Assembly: GCA_934691925.1 (NCBI GenBank)
Contig: CAKUTI010000007.1
Coordinates: forward strand, 1-62,526
Length of the DNA stretch: 62,526 nt
From: an uncultured Treponema sp.
GTDB lineage: Bacteria > Spirochaetota > Spirochaetia > Treponematales > Treponemataceae
Direction of reading: 5' to 3'
This document shows positions 8,986 to 17,168 of this stretch, piece by piece; position 1 is the stretch's first letter; every line of letters begins with the position of its first letter. A program made the position numbers and the translations under genes. The notes under the pieces were generated by a model. That model made no database searches. It was not told the origin of the DNA and worked only from the letters and a program-made list of their open reading frames with translations.

Positions 8986-9455
8986 AATTTTTCCTTCTTT
9001 AAGCGATAAAAAAATCTAAAACGCAGCAATTTTTTCTCGTAAAAGACAAAAATCATTTAGCAAATTCTGTGCCAAGTTCAGAAATAAATTAACCTTTTGA
9101 AGACAAATCAGAAACATTTTCTTGCATTATAAAGAAATAAAAACCAAATTTTCTTCTTAACTCATAAAAAAAATTTTTCACGGATTTTATGATAATATTT
9201 CTCTCATAATCGCTTTTGTGCAATTTTTTAGACAGGTGTAAACTTTTTTTCTAATCATTTTGAAACCGCAACGTATAAAAAAATGCACACAACTTTTGCG
9301 TTGTAAAGCCTCTCTTCAAAATATTTTACAAACCGCTTAAAATCATTTCGCAAATTTTCCATCAAAAAAATCTCTTGAGCTCAAAGCGTTTCTTTTTTTA
9401 TCAAACTTCGCTATAATTTTCTTCAATTCTATTCTTCTTATTTTGGAGATTTTAA
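8986..9455. other. 470-bp AT-rich divergent intergenic region
   Basis: The region separates the minus-strand sigma factor from plus-strand guaA. Candidate -10 hexamers TATAAT are seen at 9412-9417 (plus, toward guaA) and at 9126-9131 (minus, toward the sigma gene), both with poor -35 elements. No conserved purine-riboswitch core or long hairpin was found and no ORF is convincing. Its length leaves room for regulation that cannot be recognised by eye. Confidence 0.35.
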
Positions 9456-11336
9456 ATGGCACGTTCAAAAATAGTTGTCCTGGATTTTGGCTCGCAGTAC
9501 GCTCACTTGATTGCAAAACGTTTCCGCGCGCTTGGTTTTTATTCTGAAATCGCGCTTCCGTCTGCACCGCTTTCCACTTTTGAAAATGCAAAAGGCGTTG
9601 TTCTTAGCGGCGGTCCGGCTTCTGTTTACGACGAAAATGTGCCGGAATTCAACAGTGAAATCTTAAATCTTGACTTGCCGATTCTCGGGCTTTGCTACGG
9701 TCATCAGCTGATGGCAAAATCTTACGGCGGAAAAGTCGGAAAAGCTGAGACGGGCGAATTCGGCCACGCGACTCTTGTTTTAAGCGACGCAGGAAAATCT
9801 TCTCCGCTTTTCAAAAATCTTTCTCCAGAAACTCAAGTTTGGATGAGCCATCAGGACGAAGTTTTGGAGACTGGAAATGGCTTTGAAATCATCGGCTCAA
9901 CAAAAGACTGCAAAAATGCCGCAGTTCAGAATCTTGAAAAAAAGAGATTTTCGCTTCAGTTCCATTGCGAAGTAAAAGACACGCCGGAAGGAAACAAAAT
10001 CTTCCAGAATTTCGCTGAAATTTGCGGAATGGAAGTGAACTGGGACGAGGACACGGTTTTAAATCATATTCTTGAATCAATCAAAAAAGACGCTGGCGAC
10101 AAAAATGTTCTCTTGTTTTTGAGCGGTGGAGTTGACTCGACAGTCGCATTCGCGCTTTTGAACAAGGCTTTGGGGCAGAATCGAGTTCTCGGGCTTCACA
10201 TCGACAACGGATTTATGCGCAAAAATGAATCGAAAAACGTCGAGAAGGCTTATCACGAGCACGGATTCAAAAATTTCGTTGTGAAAGACGCTTCCGAAAG
10301 TTTCTTGAACGCAATCAAAGGACTTACCGACCCGCAGAAAAAGCGGATGGCAGTCGGCGAGAATTTTATCACGGTTCGTGACGCATTTGTAAAAGAGCAA
10401 AACCTTGATGAAAGCAAATGGATGCTCGCTCAAGGAACGCTTTATCCTGATATTATCGAGTCAGGCGGAACAAAAAATTCAAAGACGATAAAGACTCATC
10501 ATAACCGTGTTGACGGAATTCAAAAGCTCATCGCGCAGGGAATGATTATTGAGCCGCTTAAAGACTTGTACAAGGACGAAGTCCGCGCAATCGGAAAAAA
10601 ACTCGCTCTTGCTGACGAGCTTGTAATGCGACATCCATTCCCAGGACCAGGACTTTCTATCAACGTTCTTTGCTCCGACGGAAAATTCACAGAAAAAGAC
10701 GAGGACGAAATCAAAAAAGCGCAGGAAGAGCTTAACAACGTTGTAATCGACCAGTTCTGCCAGCATTGCACAGCGGACTTGAAGCGTTCTGTCTTGCCAG
10801 TCCGCTCGGTTGGAGTTCAAGGAGATTTCAGAACTTACAGATTCCCGGCTTGCCTCACGTTCAGAAGCGAGGGAGACGGATTCTATCACATTCCGAAAAT
10901 TCGCGATAAAATTGAAAGCTGCTCGACAAGAATCACAAACGACGCGCAATATCTTAACAGAACTGTGATTAAACTTTACCAGAAGCCAGAACTCAAAGAT
11001 GAGGATTTGAAACTTCAGGAAGGATACTGCGACCGCCGTCGCCTTGACCAGCTTCGCGAAGTTGACAACATCGTGCTTACAGAGCTTCACAAGAACAATC
11101 TTTACAGCTCGATTTTCCAGCATCTTACAATTGATTTGCCTTACGCTTCAAAAGCAGAAAACGCGAGCTTTGTTTTGCGTCCGGTCTGCTCGGAAGATGT
11201 TATGACAGCGCGCTTCGCCTGGCTTCCAATGGACGTTTTCAAGGAAATCATCAGGCAGATTGCACAGCTTCCGTTTGTTGACGCGCTTTATTTTGACGCG
11301 ACAAACAAGCCGCCTGCAACATTCGGCTGGGAGTAA
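9456..11336 (+). CDS. guaA: GMP synthase (glutamine-hydrolysing), long eukaryote-like form
   Basis: 626 residues against about 515-525 for typical bacterial enzymes. Residues 1-195 form the class I glutaminase: GLCYGHQLMA holds the nucleophile Cys and QFHCEV the His/Glu pair. The ATP pyrophosphatase domain starts with the P-loop LFLSGGVDST near residue 222. The extra length lies in an enlarged C-terminal dimerisation region after RSVGVQGD, and the protein ends TNKPPATFGWE, closely resembling the TSKPPGTTEWE end of human GMPS. It aminates XMP to GMP. A TTGGAGATT ribosome site precedes the ATG and a TATAAT lies at 9412-9417. Confidence 0.95.
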   Translation: MARSKIVVLDFGSQYAHLIAKRFRALGFYSEIALPSAPLSTFENAKGVVLSGGPASVYDENVPEFNSEILNLDLPILGLCYGHQLMAKSYGGKVGKAETGEFGHATLVLSDAGKSSPLFKNLSPETQVWMSHQDEVLETGNGFEIIGSTKDCKNAAVQNLEKKRFSLQFHCEVKDTPEGNKIFQNFAEICGMEVNWDEDTVLNHILESIKKDAGDKNVLLFLSGGVDSTVAFALLNKALGQNRVLGLHIDNGFMRKNESKNVEKAYHEHGFKNFVVKDASESFLNAIKGLTDPQKKRMAVGENFITVRDAFVKEQNLDESKWMLAQGTLYPDIIESGGTKNSKTIKTHHNRVDGIQKLIAQGMIIEPLKDLYKDEVRAIGKKLALADELVMRHPFPGPGLSINVLCSDGKFTEKDEDEIKKAQEELNNVVIDQFCQHCTADLKRSVLPVRSVGVQGDFRTYRFPACLTFRSEGDGFYHIPKIRDKIESCSTRITNDAQYLNRTVIKLYQKPELKDEDLKLQEGYCDRRRLDQLREVDNIVLTELHKNNLYSSIFQHLTIDLPYASKAENASFVLRPVCSEDVMTARFAWLPMDVFKEIIRQIAQLPFVDALYFDATNKPPATFGWE

Positions 11337-11411
11337 CCGAAAAACTGATTTCTTTCGGTTTTCGACACAGAAATAGCAAATTTGCTTCTTGCAATTTTAT
11401 GGAGAATTTTT

Positions 11412-12233
11412 ATGCCAGATGATAAATACAAGTCAATTTCTGGAAGAAAGGTCTTTTTCATCAATCCGACGATTTCTATCGAGAATTTTGTGATAGGCCG
11501 GCTTCAGACAATGGAATATGAAGTCTACGTTATAAAAGACTATCGGATTGCAAAAAGCCTTTTCGCCGAAATTCAGGAAGGAATTTGCTTTGTCTGCCCC
11601 GATGCTGGACTAAGCAAAACCGGCTGGCATAATTTCATAAAATATTTTGAGAATAATATAGTTTTCAAGAATTTCGACTTTGGAATTTTTTCCGAGTCGA
11701 TTGCAGAAAATAAAAAAGCTGAAATCACAAAAGACTTGAAGCTAACCGCAGGATTTTTTTCAATACTTGAAACGGAAGAGCTTGTGCGCGAGCTTGTAAA
11801 ATCTTTAGACAAGCTTTCCGCAAAAGGAATGAGAAAATATGTCCGCGTTTCGTGCATGGACGCAACGGAAACTGAGCTTTACTGGTTCACGAAGCAGCAG
11901 AAAATGTTCCGCGCAAAGCTGCTCGACATAAGCAACGCGGGAATCGCAGTGAAGCTCAACGCCTCGCTTTCAAAAGAAGTTTTCGTGAACCAGCTCATTT
12001 CAGAGGCGACACTTATTCTCGCAGGAAAGCAAGTTCCAGTTTCGGTGAAAGTTACAGGAATCAAGGCTGTTTCCGGCGTTCTTCTCGTAATTATGATGTA
12101 CGGAATGGACACGCACGTTTCGGCGCAAAATCAAATCCGCACGTATGTGACCGAAAAATTAAAGTCGAATCTTGAAGCGAAAATCAAAAATGTTCCGCTG
12201 GACAAGACAAATTACGAAAATATGGAAATCTAA
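11412..12233 (+). CDS. PilZ-like domain protein with N-terminal receiver-like region
   Basis: 273 residues from ATG 11412, chosen because GGAGA lies 7 nt before it. Residues 1-130 resemble a response-regulator-like alpha/beta fold without a clear phosphoacceptor pattern. Residues 145-240 look PilZ-like: KYVRV in the RxxxR position and DISNAGIAVKL matching the D/NxSxxG motif. PilZ domains bind cyclic di-GMP; loss of the first Arg of RxxxR makes binding uncertain. The gene converges on the M16 gene, their stop codons overlapping by 4 bp. Confidence 0.6.
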   Translation: MPDDKYKSISGRKVFFINPTISIENFVIGRLQTMEYEVYVIKDYRIAKSLFAEIQEGICFVCPDAGLSKTGWHNFIKYFENNIVFKNFDFGIFSESIAENKKAEITKDLKLTAGFFSILETEELVRELVKSLDKLSAKGMRKYVRVSCMDATETELYWFTKQQKMFRAKLLDISNAGIAVKLNASLSKEVFVNQLISEATLILAGKQVPVSVKVTGIKAVSGVLLVIMMYGMDTHVSAQNQIRTYVTEKLKSNLEAKIKNVPLDKTNYENMEI

Positions 12234-13648
12234 AATCCGAAAGTTTTAACAGTCTCCGCTCCGCTCACGACAATCCACGACGAGCCGCCTTCAAGAGCCG
12301 CTTTTTTGATGTATTTTTCATAAGCCGCGTTCACTTGCTTTGCCGTAACTTTCTGGACTTTTTCAGAGCGTTTTAAGTACGCGCTTTCAGAGCCGTAATT
12401 TTCAAGGCTTGAAACGATATTTCCCGCAATTCCAGAGGCATTTTGAGACGACGAGAACAGGCTTGTTATGTACTTGTTTTTGTACTGCTCAAGTTTTCCG
12501 GCAGTTTTTCCAGAATCAAAAGACAAAACCGCAGAATTTATCACTTCTTTCAGATTTTTTGAATTGTTTCCTTTGTAAACTGAAATAGCTCCGAGCATTT
12601 GCCGGCCGCCAATCACGCCGGTTCCAATCGAATAAACCGCCCCCGCTTTTTCCCGAACTTGGTCAAAGAAAATGTCATCAAGATACATTGTCGCAATTGC
12701 AAACGGAATGTAATCCGCAGAATTTCGCTCCGGGCAAGAAAAAATTCCTGCAATGTAGCCGCTTTCGCCCGCCGCCGGATTTTCCGCATAAACAGTCTCG
12801 CCTGCAATTTCAAGCGGCGGAATCACAGGCTTTGTCCAAGATTTTTTTTCTATCGAGCCGAAATATTTTTCAAGCAAAGCAGAATATTCTTTTGTCTCGT
12901 CAACGTTCATATCCGCAACAACGACAAATTTTATTCTTTCAGAATTCAAAAGCGAAGCAAAATGATTTTTCAAATCCTCAAGCGTAATCGAAGAAAAAGT
13001 CTCCTCGCGCGCAGAAGGCGAAATCTCATAAGGATGATTCTTGAACGCGAGTTTTGAAAGCTCCAGCCCCAAAATTCCAGTCGGCTCGGCCTTTCTTCTT
13101 GAAATCGAGTCGAGAGTTTCCGTCGCAATCTGATTAAAAATCTTCTCTTCCATATTCGGATTCAAAATCGCGTCCGCAAAAACAGAAGTCACTTCGTCCA
13201 AATCGCGTGAAATGCACAAAAATCCGGCTGTTGAATAATCGCGTCCGGCAGAATAATTCATCGAGAAACTTTTTTCATATTCGAGTTTTTGAATTTCATC
13301 GTAAGAAAAATTTTTGCTTCCATGAAAAGCAAGCTCCAGCGCAAAATCCTCAATTCCGTCTTTTTTGATTTCGTAAGACGCGACTCCGCCCTCAAAAATC
13401 ATCTTCAAGACGACAACTTTGCTTCCGCGGTTCTGCTTGAAAAAAACAGGAATTCCGTTTGAAAGTTTTTCAGTTCTAAAATCCGAAATATTGTCCGCAT
13501 AAAAATTCGCGCCGCCAAAATTTTCAGAATTTGAAGCGCAGGAAACAAAAAAAACGCAAATCGACAAGAAAAAAGCGAGAAAAACGGATTTCAAGAGCGA
13601 ATTTTGAATTAAAATCCTGAAACTATTTTTTTTAATTTTGTCTATCAT
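12230..13648 (-). CDS. M16 family peptidase-like lipoprotein, zinc motif lost
   Basis: 472 residues. A charged start and hydrophobic stretch (about residues 20-36) end in VSCASN, a plausible spirochaete lipobox with Cys at about residue 37. The fold matches M16B: LSNGIPVFFKQN, then two repeats. The catalytic HxxEH is replaced by IEDFALELAFHGS, so zinc-dependent catalysis is unlikely. Inactive M16 subunits often pair with active ones, as in mitochondrial processing peptidase. The active-type homologue lies 82 bp upstream on the same strand, making a likely heteropair. AGGAG precedes the ATG. Confidence 0.85.
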   Translation of the reverse strand: MIDKIKKNSFRILIQNSLLKSVFLAFFLSICVFFVSCASNSENFGGANFYADNISDFRTEKLSNGIPVFFKQNRGSKVVVLKMIFEGGVASYEIKKDGIEDFALELAFHGSKNFSYDEIQKLEYEKSFSMNYSAGRDYSTAGFLCISRDLDEVTSVFADAILNPNMEEKIFNQIATETLDSISRRKAEPTGILGLELSKLAFKNHPYEISPSAREETFSSITLEDLKNHFASLLNSERIKFVVVADMNVDETKEYSALLEKYFGSIEKKSWTKPVIPPLEIAGETVYAENPAAGESGYIAGIFSCPERNSADYIPFAIATMYLDDIFFDQVREKAGAVYSIGTGVIGGRQMLGAISVYKGNNSKNLKEVINSAVLSFDSGKTAGKLEQYKNKYITSLFSSSQNASGIAGNIVSSLENYGSESAYLKRSEKVQKVTAKQVNAAYEKYIKKAALEGGSSWIVVSGAETVKTFGF

Positions 13649-13730
13649 AAAGTCTCCTAAAAATTCAATGAATCAGCGAAATAAAAGCGCAAAGCGATTT
13701 ACAGGCACGAACGCAATTTTTTATCTCGCA

Positions 13731-15215
13731 TTATTTTATCCAGAACGCGTTTTCCGCTGTGATTTCCTTGTATCCGGCTTTTTCAAAATCCGCCTTGTAT
13801 TTTTGCCAAATTCCAGGGCTCACAGAAACAAGATAAACGCCGTTCTTTCCTTCAATATAATTTTTCACAAACGAAACAACGTCATCTTCCGTAACTTTCG
13901 AGATATTTTCATCATAGGAAAAGAAATAATCCGCGTCCACGCTCGACCAGACCGAAGAAATTCCCGAAACAAGAGCCTCCGCAGACTCAAGCTCATAAAT
14001 TCTTGAATCTTCAAGCTGCTGGACAACGGAGTTCAGCGTGTTTTCATCAAAAAAACGATTTTTGTCCGTCATCAGCGGAACAAGTTTTTCATCGATGACC
14101 GAAAGGAATTTTTCAGATTTTTCAACAGGATTCAAGCCGACGGAAGCAAGCATCGCAGCGGAAATTCCAGCCATCGCGCTTGCCCTTCTCGTTGAATAAA
14201 ATCCGCTCACGTAGTCGCTGTCTGGAATTTCAAGACTTTTCTCAGAAACAAGCGATTTTGCAAACTCGCCCGAAGGATTTGAAACCACATTCGACCAGAC
14301 ATCGGCCGCATAAGTCTCGTCCGCATTTTCCTCGCCGTCAGGCCCGCGCAAATAAAGCCCGGCAGTGATTATGCTGTCGGAATTTCCAGAGTTCACAAAA
14401 ACATATTTTTCAGTTTTTTCGACAGAATTTTTTGAAGGAACGCCGTAGTCAGGCACTGGATTTTCCGATTTTTTCCAGTCTCCGAAAATTTCCTTTACGT
14501 ATTTGAAAACTTCCTCGTGACGAACATCTCCGCCGATAAAAATCGCCGAATTTTCAGGAACGTAAAAAGTCTGCTGCATTTTTTTCAAGTCGGAAACTGC
14601 CGCATTTTTTACAACATCAGGATTTCCGCCCGGATCAAGCCGCCACGGGCAAGCTGGAAACAACGCTTTCATCAAGCCAGAAGAACGGATTTTTGAAGGA
14701 TTTGAAAAATCAGCCTCGATTTCAGACAAAACAACTTTTTTTTCGTTTTCAAGCTCGTTTTCATCAAGTTTCGGAGTTCTAACTGCGTAAGACCAAAATT
14801 CAAGTCCTTCTTTGACTTTTGAAGACGGAATCGTGAAAAAATAATTTACGCGGTCAAGTCCTGTTGTGCCGTTGTAGTCGCTCACGCCAAGCTTGTTCAT
14901 CGCCTCTGTGAATTCAACCTGATTTGAATATTTCGCGTTGCCCTTGAAAAGCATATGCTCGTAAAGATGAAAAAGCCCGGCAGTCTCTTTTGTGTGAGAA
15001 ACCGCGCCGGCACGCACCGCAATTTCAATGTAGACAAGCGGAGCCGCCGAATTTTCAGCGACAAAAAGCTCAAGTCCGTTTTCAAGCGCGTAACGGTAAA
15101 CGCCAGAATAATTTGTCTCTTGGGAAAAAACAAAAGGATTTTGAAAGATTTGAATCAGGACAAAAAACAGGAAAAAAAGTTTTTTATGATTTTTCACAAA
15201 GTTCAGATTAAACAT
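13731..15215 (-). CDS. M16B zinc metallopeptidase, catalytically competent type
   Basis: 494 residues with a signal peptide (about residues 1-31, FLFFVLIQIFQ core ending VFSQ). The zinc site HLYEH occurs near residue 85 within GLFHLYEHMLFKG, and the distal glutamate lies in ENEKKVVLSEIEADF, about 75 residues on, as expected for inverzincins. Substrates are probably periplasmic or surface peptides. It precedes the motif-less M16 lipoprotein in one operon. No clear ribosome site precedes the chosen ATG, but the signal peptide supports it. Confidence 0.92.
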   Translation of the reverse strand: MFNLNFVKNHKKLFFLFFVLIQIFQNPFVFSQETNYSGVYRYALENGLELFVAENSAAPLVYIEIAVRAGAVSHTKETAGLFHLYEHMLFKGNAKYSNQVEFTEAMNKLGVSDYNGTTGLDRVNYFFTIPSSKVKEGLEFWSYAVRTPKLDENELENEKKVVLSEIEADFSNPSKIRSSGLMKALFPACPWRLDPGGNPDVVKNAAVSDLKKMQQTFYVPENSAIFIGGDVRHEEVFKYVKEIFGDWKKSENPVPDYGVPSKNSVEKTEKYVFVNSGNSDSIITAGLYLRGPDGEENADETYAADVWSNVVSNPSGEFAKSLVSEKSLEIPDSDYVSGFYSTRRASAMAGISAAMLASVGLNPVEKSEKFLSVIDEKLVPLMTDKNRFFDENTLNSVVQQLEDSRIYELESAEALVSGISSVWSSVDADYFFSYDENISKVTEDDVVSFVKNYIEGKNGVYLVSVSPGIWQKYKADFEKAGYKEITAENAFWIK

Positions 15216-15250
15216 ATAAAATAGAACAAAAGACTTTTAGGATTGATACA

Positions 15251-15296
15251 AAAACGCGTCCGAAAAATGAATAAAATCGCTTTCCGAACGCGTTTT
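15251..15296 (-). terminator. Inverted repeat downstream of leuA
   Basis: AAAACGCGTCCGAAA at 15251-15265 pairs imperfectly with TTTCCGAACGCGTTTT at 15281-15296. It lies between leuA and the M16 gene and likely ends the leuA transcript; the A-rich left flank gives a T tract on the minus strand only in part. Confidence 0.5.
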
Positions 15297-15312
15297 CAAA
15301 AAAAATGAATTT

Positions 15313-16995
15313 TTACTGGTTTATCGCGCTTACAACCGCCGCAATTCCGGCGCGTCCAACGTTGCTTGATTTTCCGACGCCCCATTTCTGGCTTCCGTCA
15401 TCTTCGGTAATCAAAACGTACGCAACCGCCTGAGTGTCGCTTCCTTTTCCGACCGAGTGCTCGTGGAAAGCTGAAATATTGAATTTCGGAACATTCGTCT
15501 CGCGGAGAGCGGCAACAAATCCGTCAAGAGGACCGTTTCCTTTTCCGCCGATTGGAATTTTTTCTCCGTTGTAATTTATCACGCCGCGCACAGAAACAAC
15601 TTCCTCGTTTCCAGCCGAGCCGACCATAGTCGTTGCAAGGTCGAGAATTTCAAGCCGGGTTTTGTTTTCAAGCCACTGCTTCTCAAAATAATGGAGAATT
15701 TCCTCGGGATGAAGCTCGCGCTGCGCCTTGTCGCTTTCCTCTTTTATCAGATTGCCGATTGCAGGCTGCATCGCTTTTGGAATCGCGTAGCCAAAATTGT
15801 GCTCAAGAATAAAGCTCGCGCCGCCTTTTCCAGACTGCGAGTTGATTCTGATGATTCCCTCGTATTTTCTTCCGATGTCTTTCGGGTCGATAAGAAGATA
15901 AGGAACGTCCCAAACAGCATTTTCCGCCATATTTTCACGCGCTTTAAGGCCTTTCGCAATCGCGTCCTGATGACCACCGGAAAGCGCCGTGTAAGCCAAG
16001 CCGCCAGCGTAAGGAGTTCGCGGATAAATATCCATTTTTGTATATTCCTGATAAGCATCCGCAATTTCCGGCAAGTCAGAAAAATCAAGCTCCGGGTCAA
16101 CGCCCTCGCTGAACATATTCAAAGCGACCGTAACAACATCAAGATTTCCAGTGCGCTCGCCGTTTCCAAAAAGGCAGCCTTCAACTCTGTCTGCTCCAGC
16201 CAAAATTCCAAGCTCGCAAGAAGCGACTCCAGTTCCCCTGTCATTGTGGCAGTGAGTTGAGATAATGCAGGCATCGCGGCGTGAAATATTCTTTGCGAAA
16301 TATTCGATTGCGTCCGCGTAAATGTTCGGAGTGTAACATTCAACGGTCGTCGGAAGATTGAAGATAATCGGCTTTTCGCTTGACCAGCCCCACTCGTTTC
16401 CGACAGCCTCGCAAATTTCAATCGCGTAGTCGATTTCTGTCATCGAAAAACTTTCAGGAGAATATTCAAGCCGGATTTTCTCTCGTTCCGATTCCGGCAA
16501 GTCTTTCATACATTCTTTAATGCATTTTACGCCATCAACCGCAATCTTGATGATTTCTTCTTTTGACTTATTGAAAGTGTATTTTCTCTGAGCCGGAGAA
16601 GTCGAATTGTAAATATGGAAAATGACGTTCGGCGCGCCTTTAATCGCTTCCATTGTGCGGCGGATCAGCTTTTCGCGCGCCTGGCAAAGCACCTGAATCG
16701 TAACATCTTCAGGAATGTGATTTTCCTCGATAAGACGGCGGCAAAAGTCAAATTCCGTCTCAGAAGCCGAAGGAAAGCAAATTTCAATCTCTTTAAATCC
16801 GATTTTTACAAGCAAATCAAAGAACGCAAGCTTTGTCTCAATTCCCATCGGGTCAATCAAGGCCTGATTTCCATCTCGCAAATCAACCGAACACCAGATT
16901 GGGGCTTTTGTAATACGTTTTTCAGGCCAGTCCCTGTTTTTTAACGGAATCGCTGGGAAAGGTTTGTACTTAGACGCGTTCATCGATGCTTTCAT
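15313..16995 (-). CDS. leuA: 2-isopropylmalate synthase (long, yeast/actinobacterial-type LeuA)
   Basis: 560 residues. The N-terminal TIM barrel starts with APIWCSVDLRDGNQAL (about residues 31-46), the long-form LeuA signature, and contains THCHNDRGTG near residue 240, with metal-binding His residues. The C-terminal regulatory LeuA dimer domain (about 430-560) should mediate leucine feedback inhibition. It condenses acetyl-CoA with 2-oxoisovalerate, the first committed step to leucine. AAGGAGA lies 7 nt before the ATG. A leucine-rich leader peptide and a terminator lie directly upstream, indicating transcription attenuation. No leuBCD genes are in the window. Confidence 0.95.
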   Translation of the reverse strand: MKASMNASKYKPFPAIPLKNRDWPEKRITKAPIWCSVDLRDGNQALIDPMGIETKLAFFDLLVKIGFKEIEICFPSASETEFDFCRRLIEENHIPEDVTIQVLCQAREKLIRRTMEAIKGAPNVIFHIYNSTSPAQRKYTFNKSKEEIIKIAVDGVKCIKECMKDLPESEREKIRLEYSPESFSMTEIDYAIEICEAVGNEWGWSSEKPIIFNLPTTVECYTPNIYADAIEYFAKNISRRDACIISTHCHNDRGTGVASCELGILAGADRVEGCLFGNGERTGNLDVVTVALNMFSEGVDPELDFSDLPEIADAYQEYTKMDIYPRTPYAGGLAYTALSGGHQDAIAKGLKARENMAENAVWDVPYLLIDPKDIGRKYEGIIRINSQSGKGGASFILEHNFGYAIPKAMQPAIGNLIKEESDKAQRELHPEEILHYFEKQWLENKTRLEILDLATTMVGSAGNEEVVSVRGVINYNGEKIPIGGKGNGPLDGFVAALRETNVPKFNISAFHEHSVGKGSDTQAVAYVLITEDDGSQKWGVGKSSNVGRAGIAAVVSAINQ

Positions 16996-17010
16996 AAAAA
17001 AATCTCCTTA

Positions 17011-17045
17011 AAAAAAAAGACCTGCCGCAAAAAAGCAACAGGTCT
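17011..17045 (-). terminator. leuA attenuator terminator hairpin
   Basis: On the minus strand AGACCTG (complement of 17039-17045) pairs with CAGGTCT (complement of 17018-17024), with an inner GC pair, followed by an uninterrupted run of eight or more T. It lies between the leucine leader peptide and leuA, 16 bp before the leuA ATG, exactly where an attenuator is expected. Confidence 0.85.
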
Positions 17046-17070
17046 GTTAATTACTAAATAAATAACACCA

Positions 17071-17127
17071 CTACCGAAGCTTTTTTAGCTTTTTGTTTAG
17101 AGAAAGGTTAGATAGTAGTAGTGTCAT
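17071..17127 (-). CDS. Leucine leader peptide of the leuA attenuator
   Basis: 18 codons, MTLLLSNLSLNKKLKKLR, then TAG. Seven residues are Leu, three of them consecutive CTA codons near the start. An in-frame ATG at 17133 could add two residues (MF). The RNA segment around the CTA run can pair with UAGUGGUGU overlapping the stop codon, giving a region 1:2 helix, and the terminator follows. This is the layout of classical leader-peptide attenuation: ribosome stalling at Leu codons when charged tRNA-Leu is scarce should prevent terminator formation. Confidence 0.8.
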   Translation of the reverse strand: MTLLLSNLSLNKKLKKLR

Positions 17128-17139
17128 AAACATATTAGC

Positions 17140-17168
17140 AGTATGAAACTTTGCAGAATTTTAGTCAA
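17140..17168 (-). promoter_or_regulatory. Candidate leuA leader promoter
   Basis: On the minus strand TTGACT (17168-17163) is followed after 17 bp by CATACT (17145-17140). Transcription would begin near 17133, right at the leader peptide, implying a very short 5' end. The promoter lies across the stop codon of the upstream DUF4954 gene. Confidence 0.5.

Noticed and set aside
9000..9455. Purine riboswitch upstream of guaA
   Set aside because: No conserved purine aptamer junction sequences or terminator were found in the 470-bp gap.
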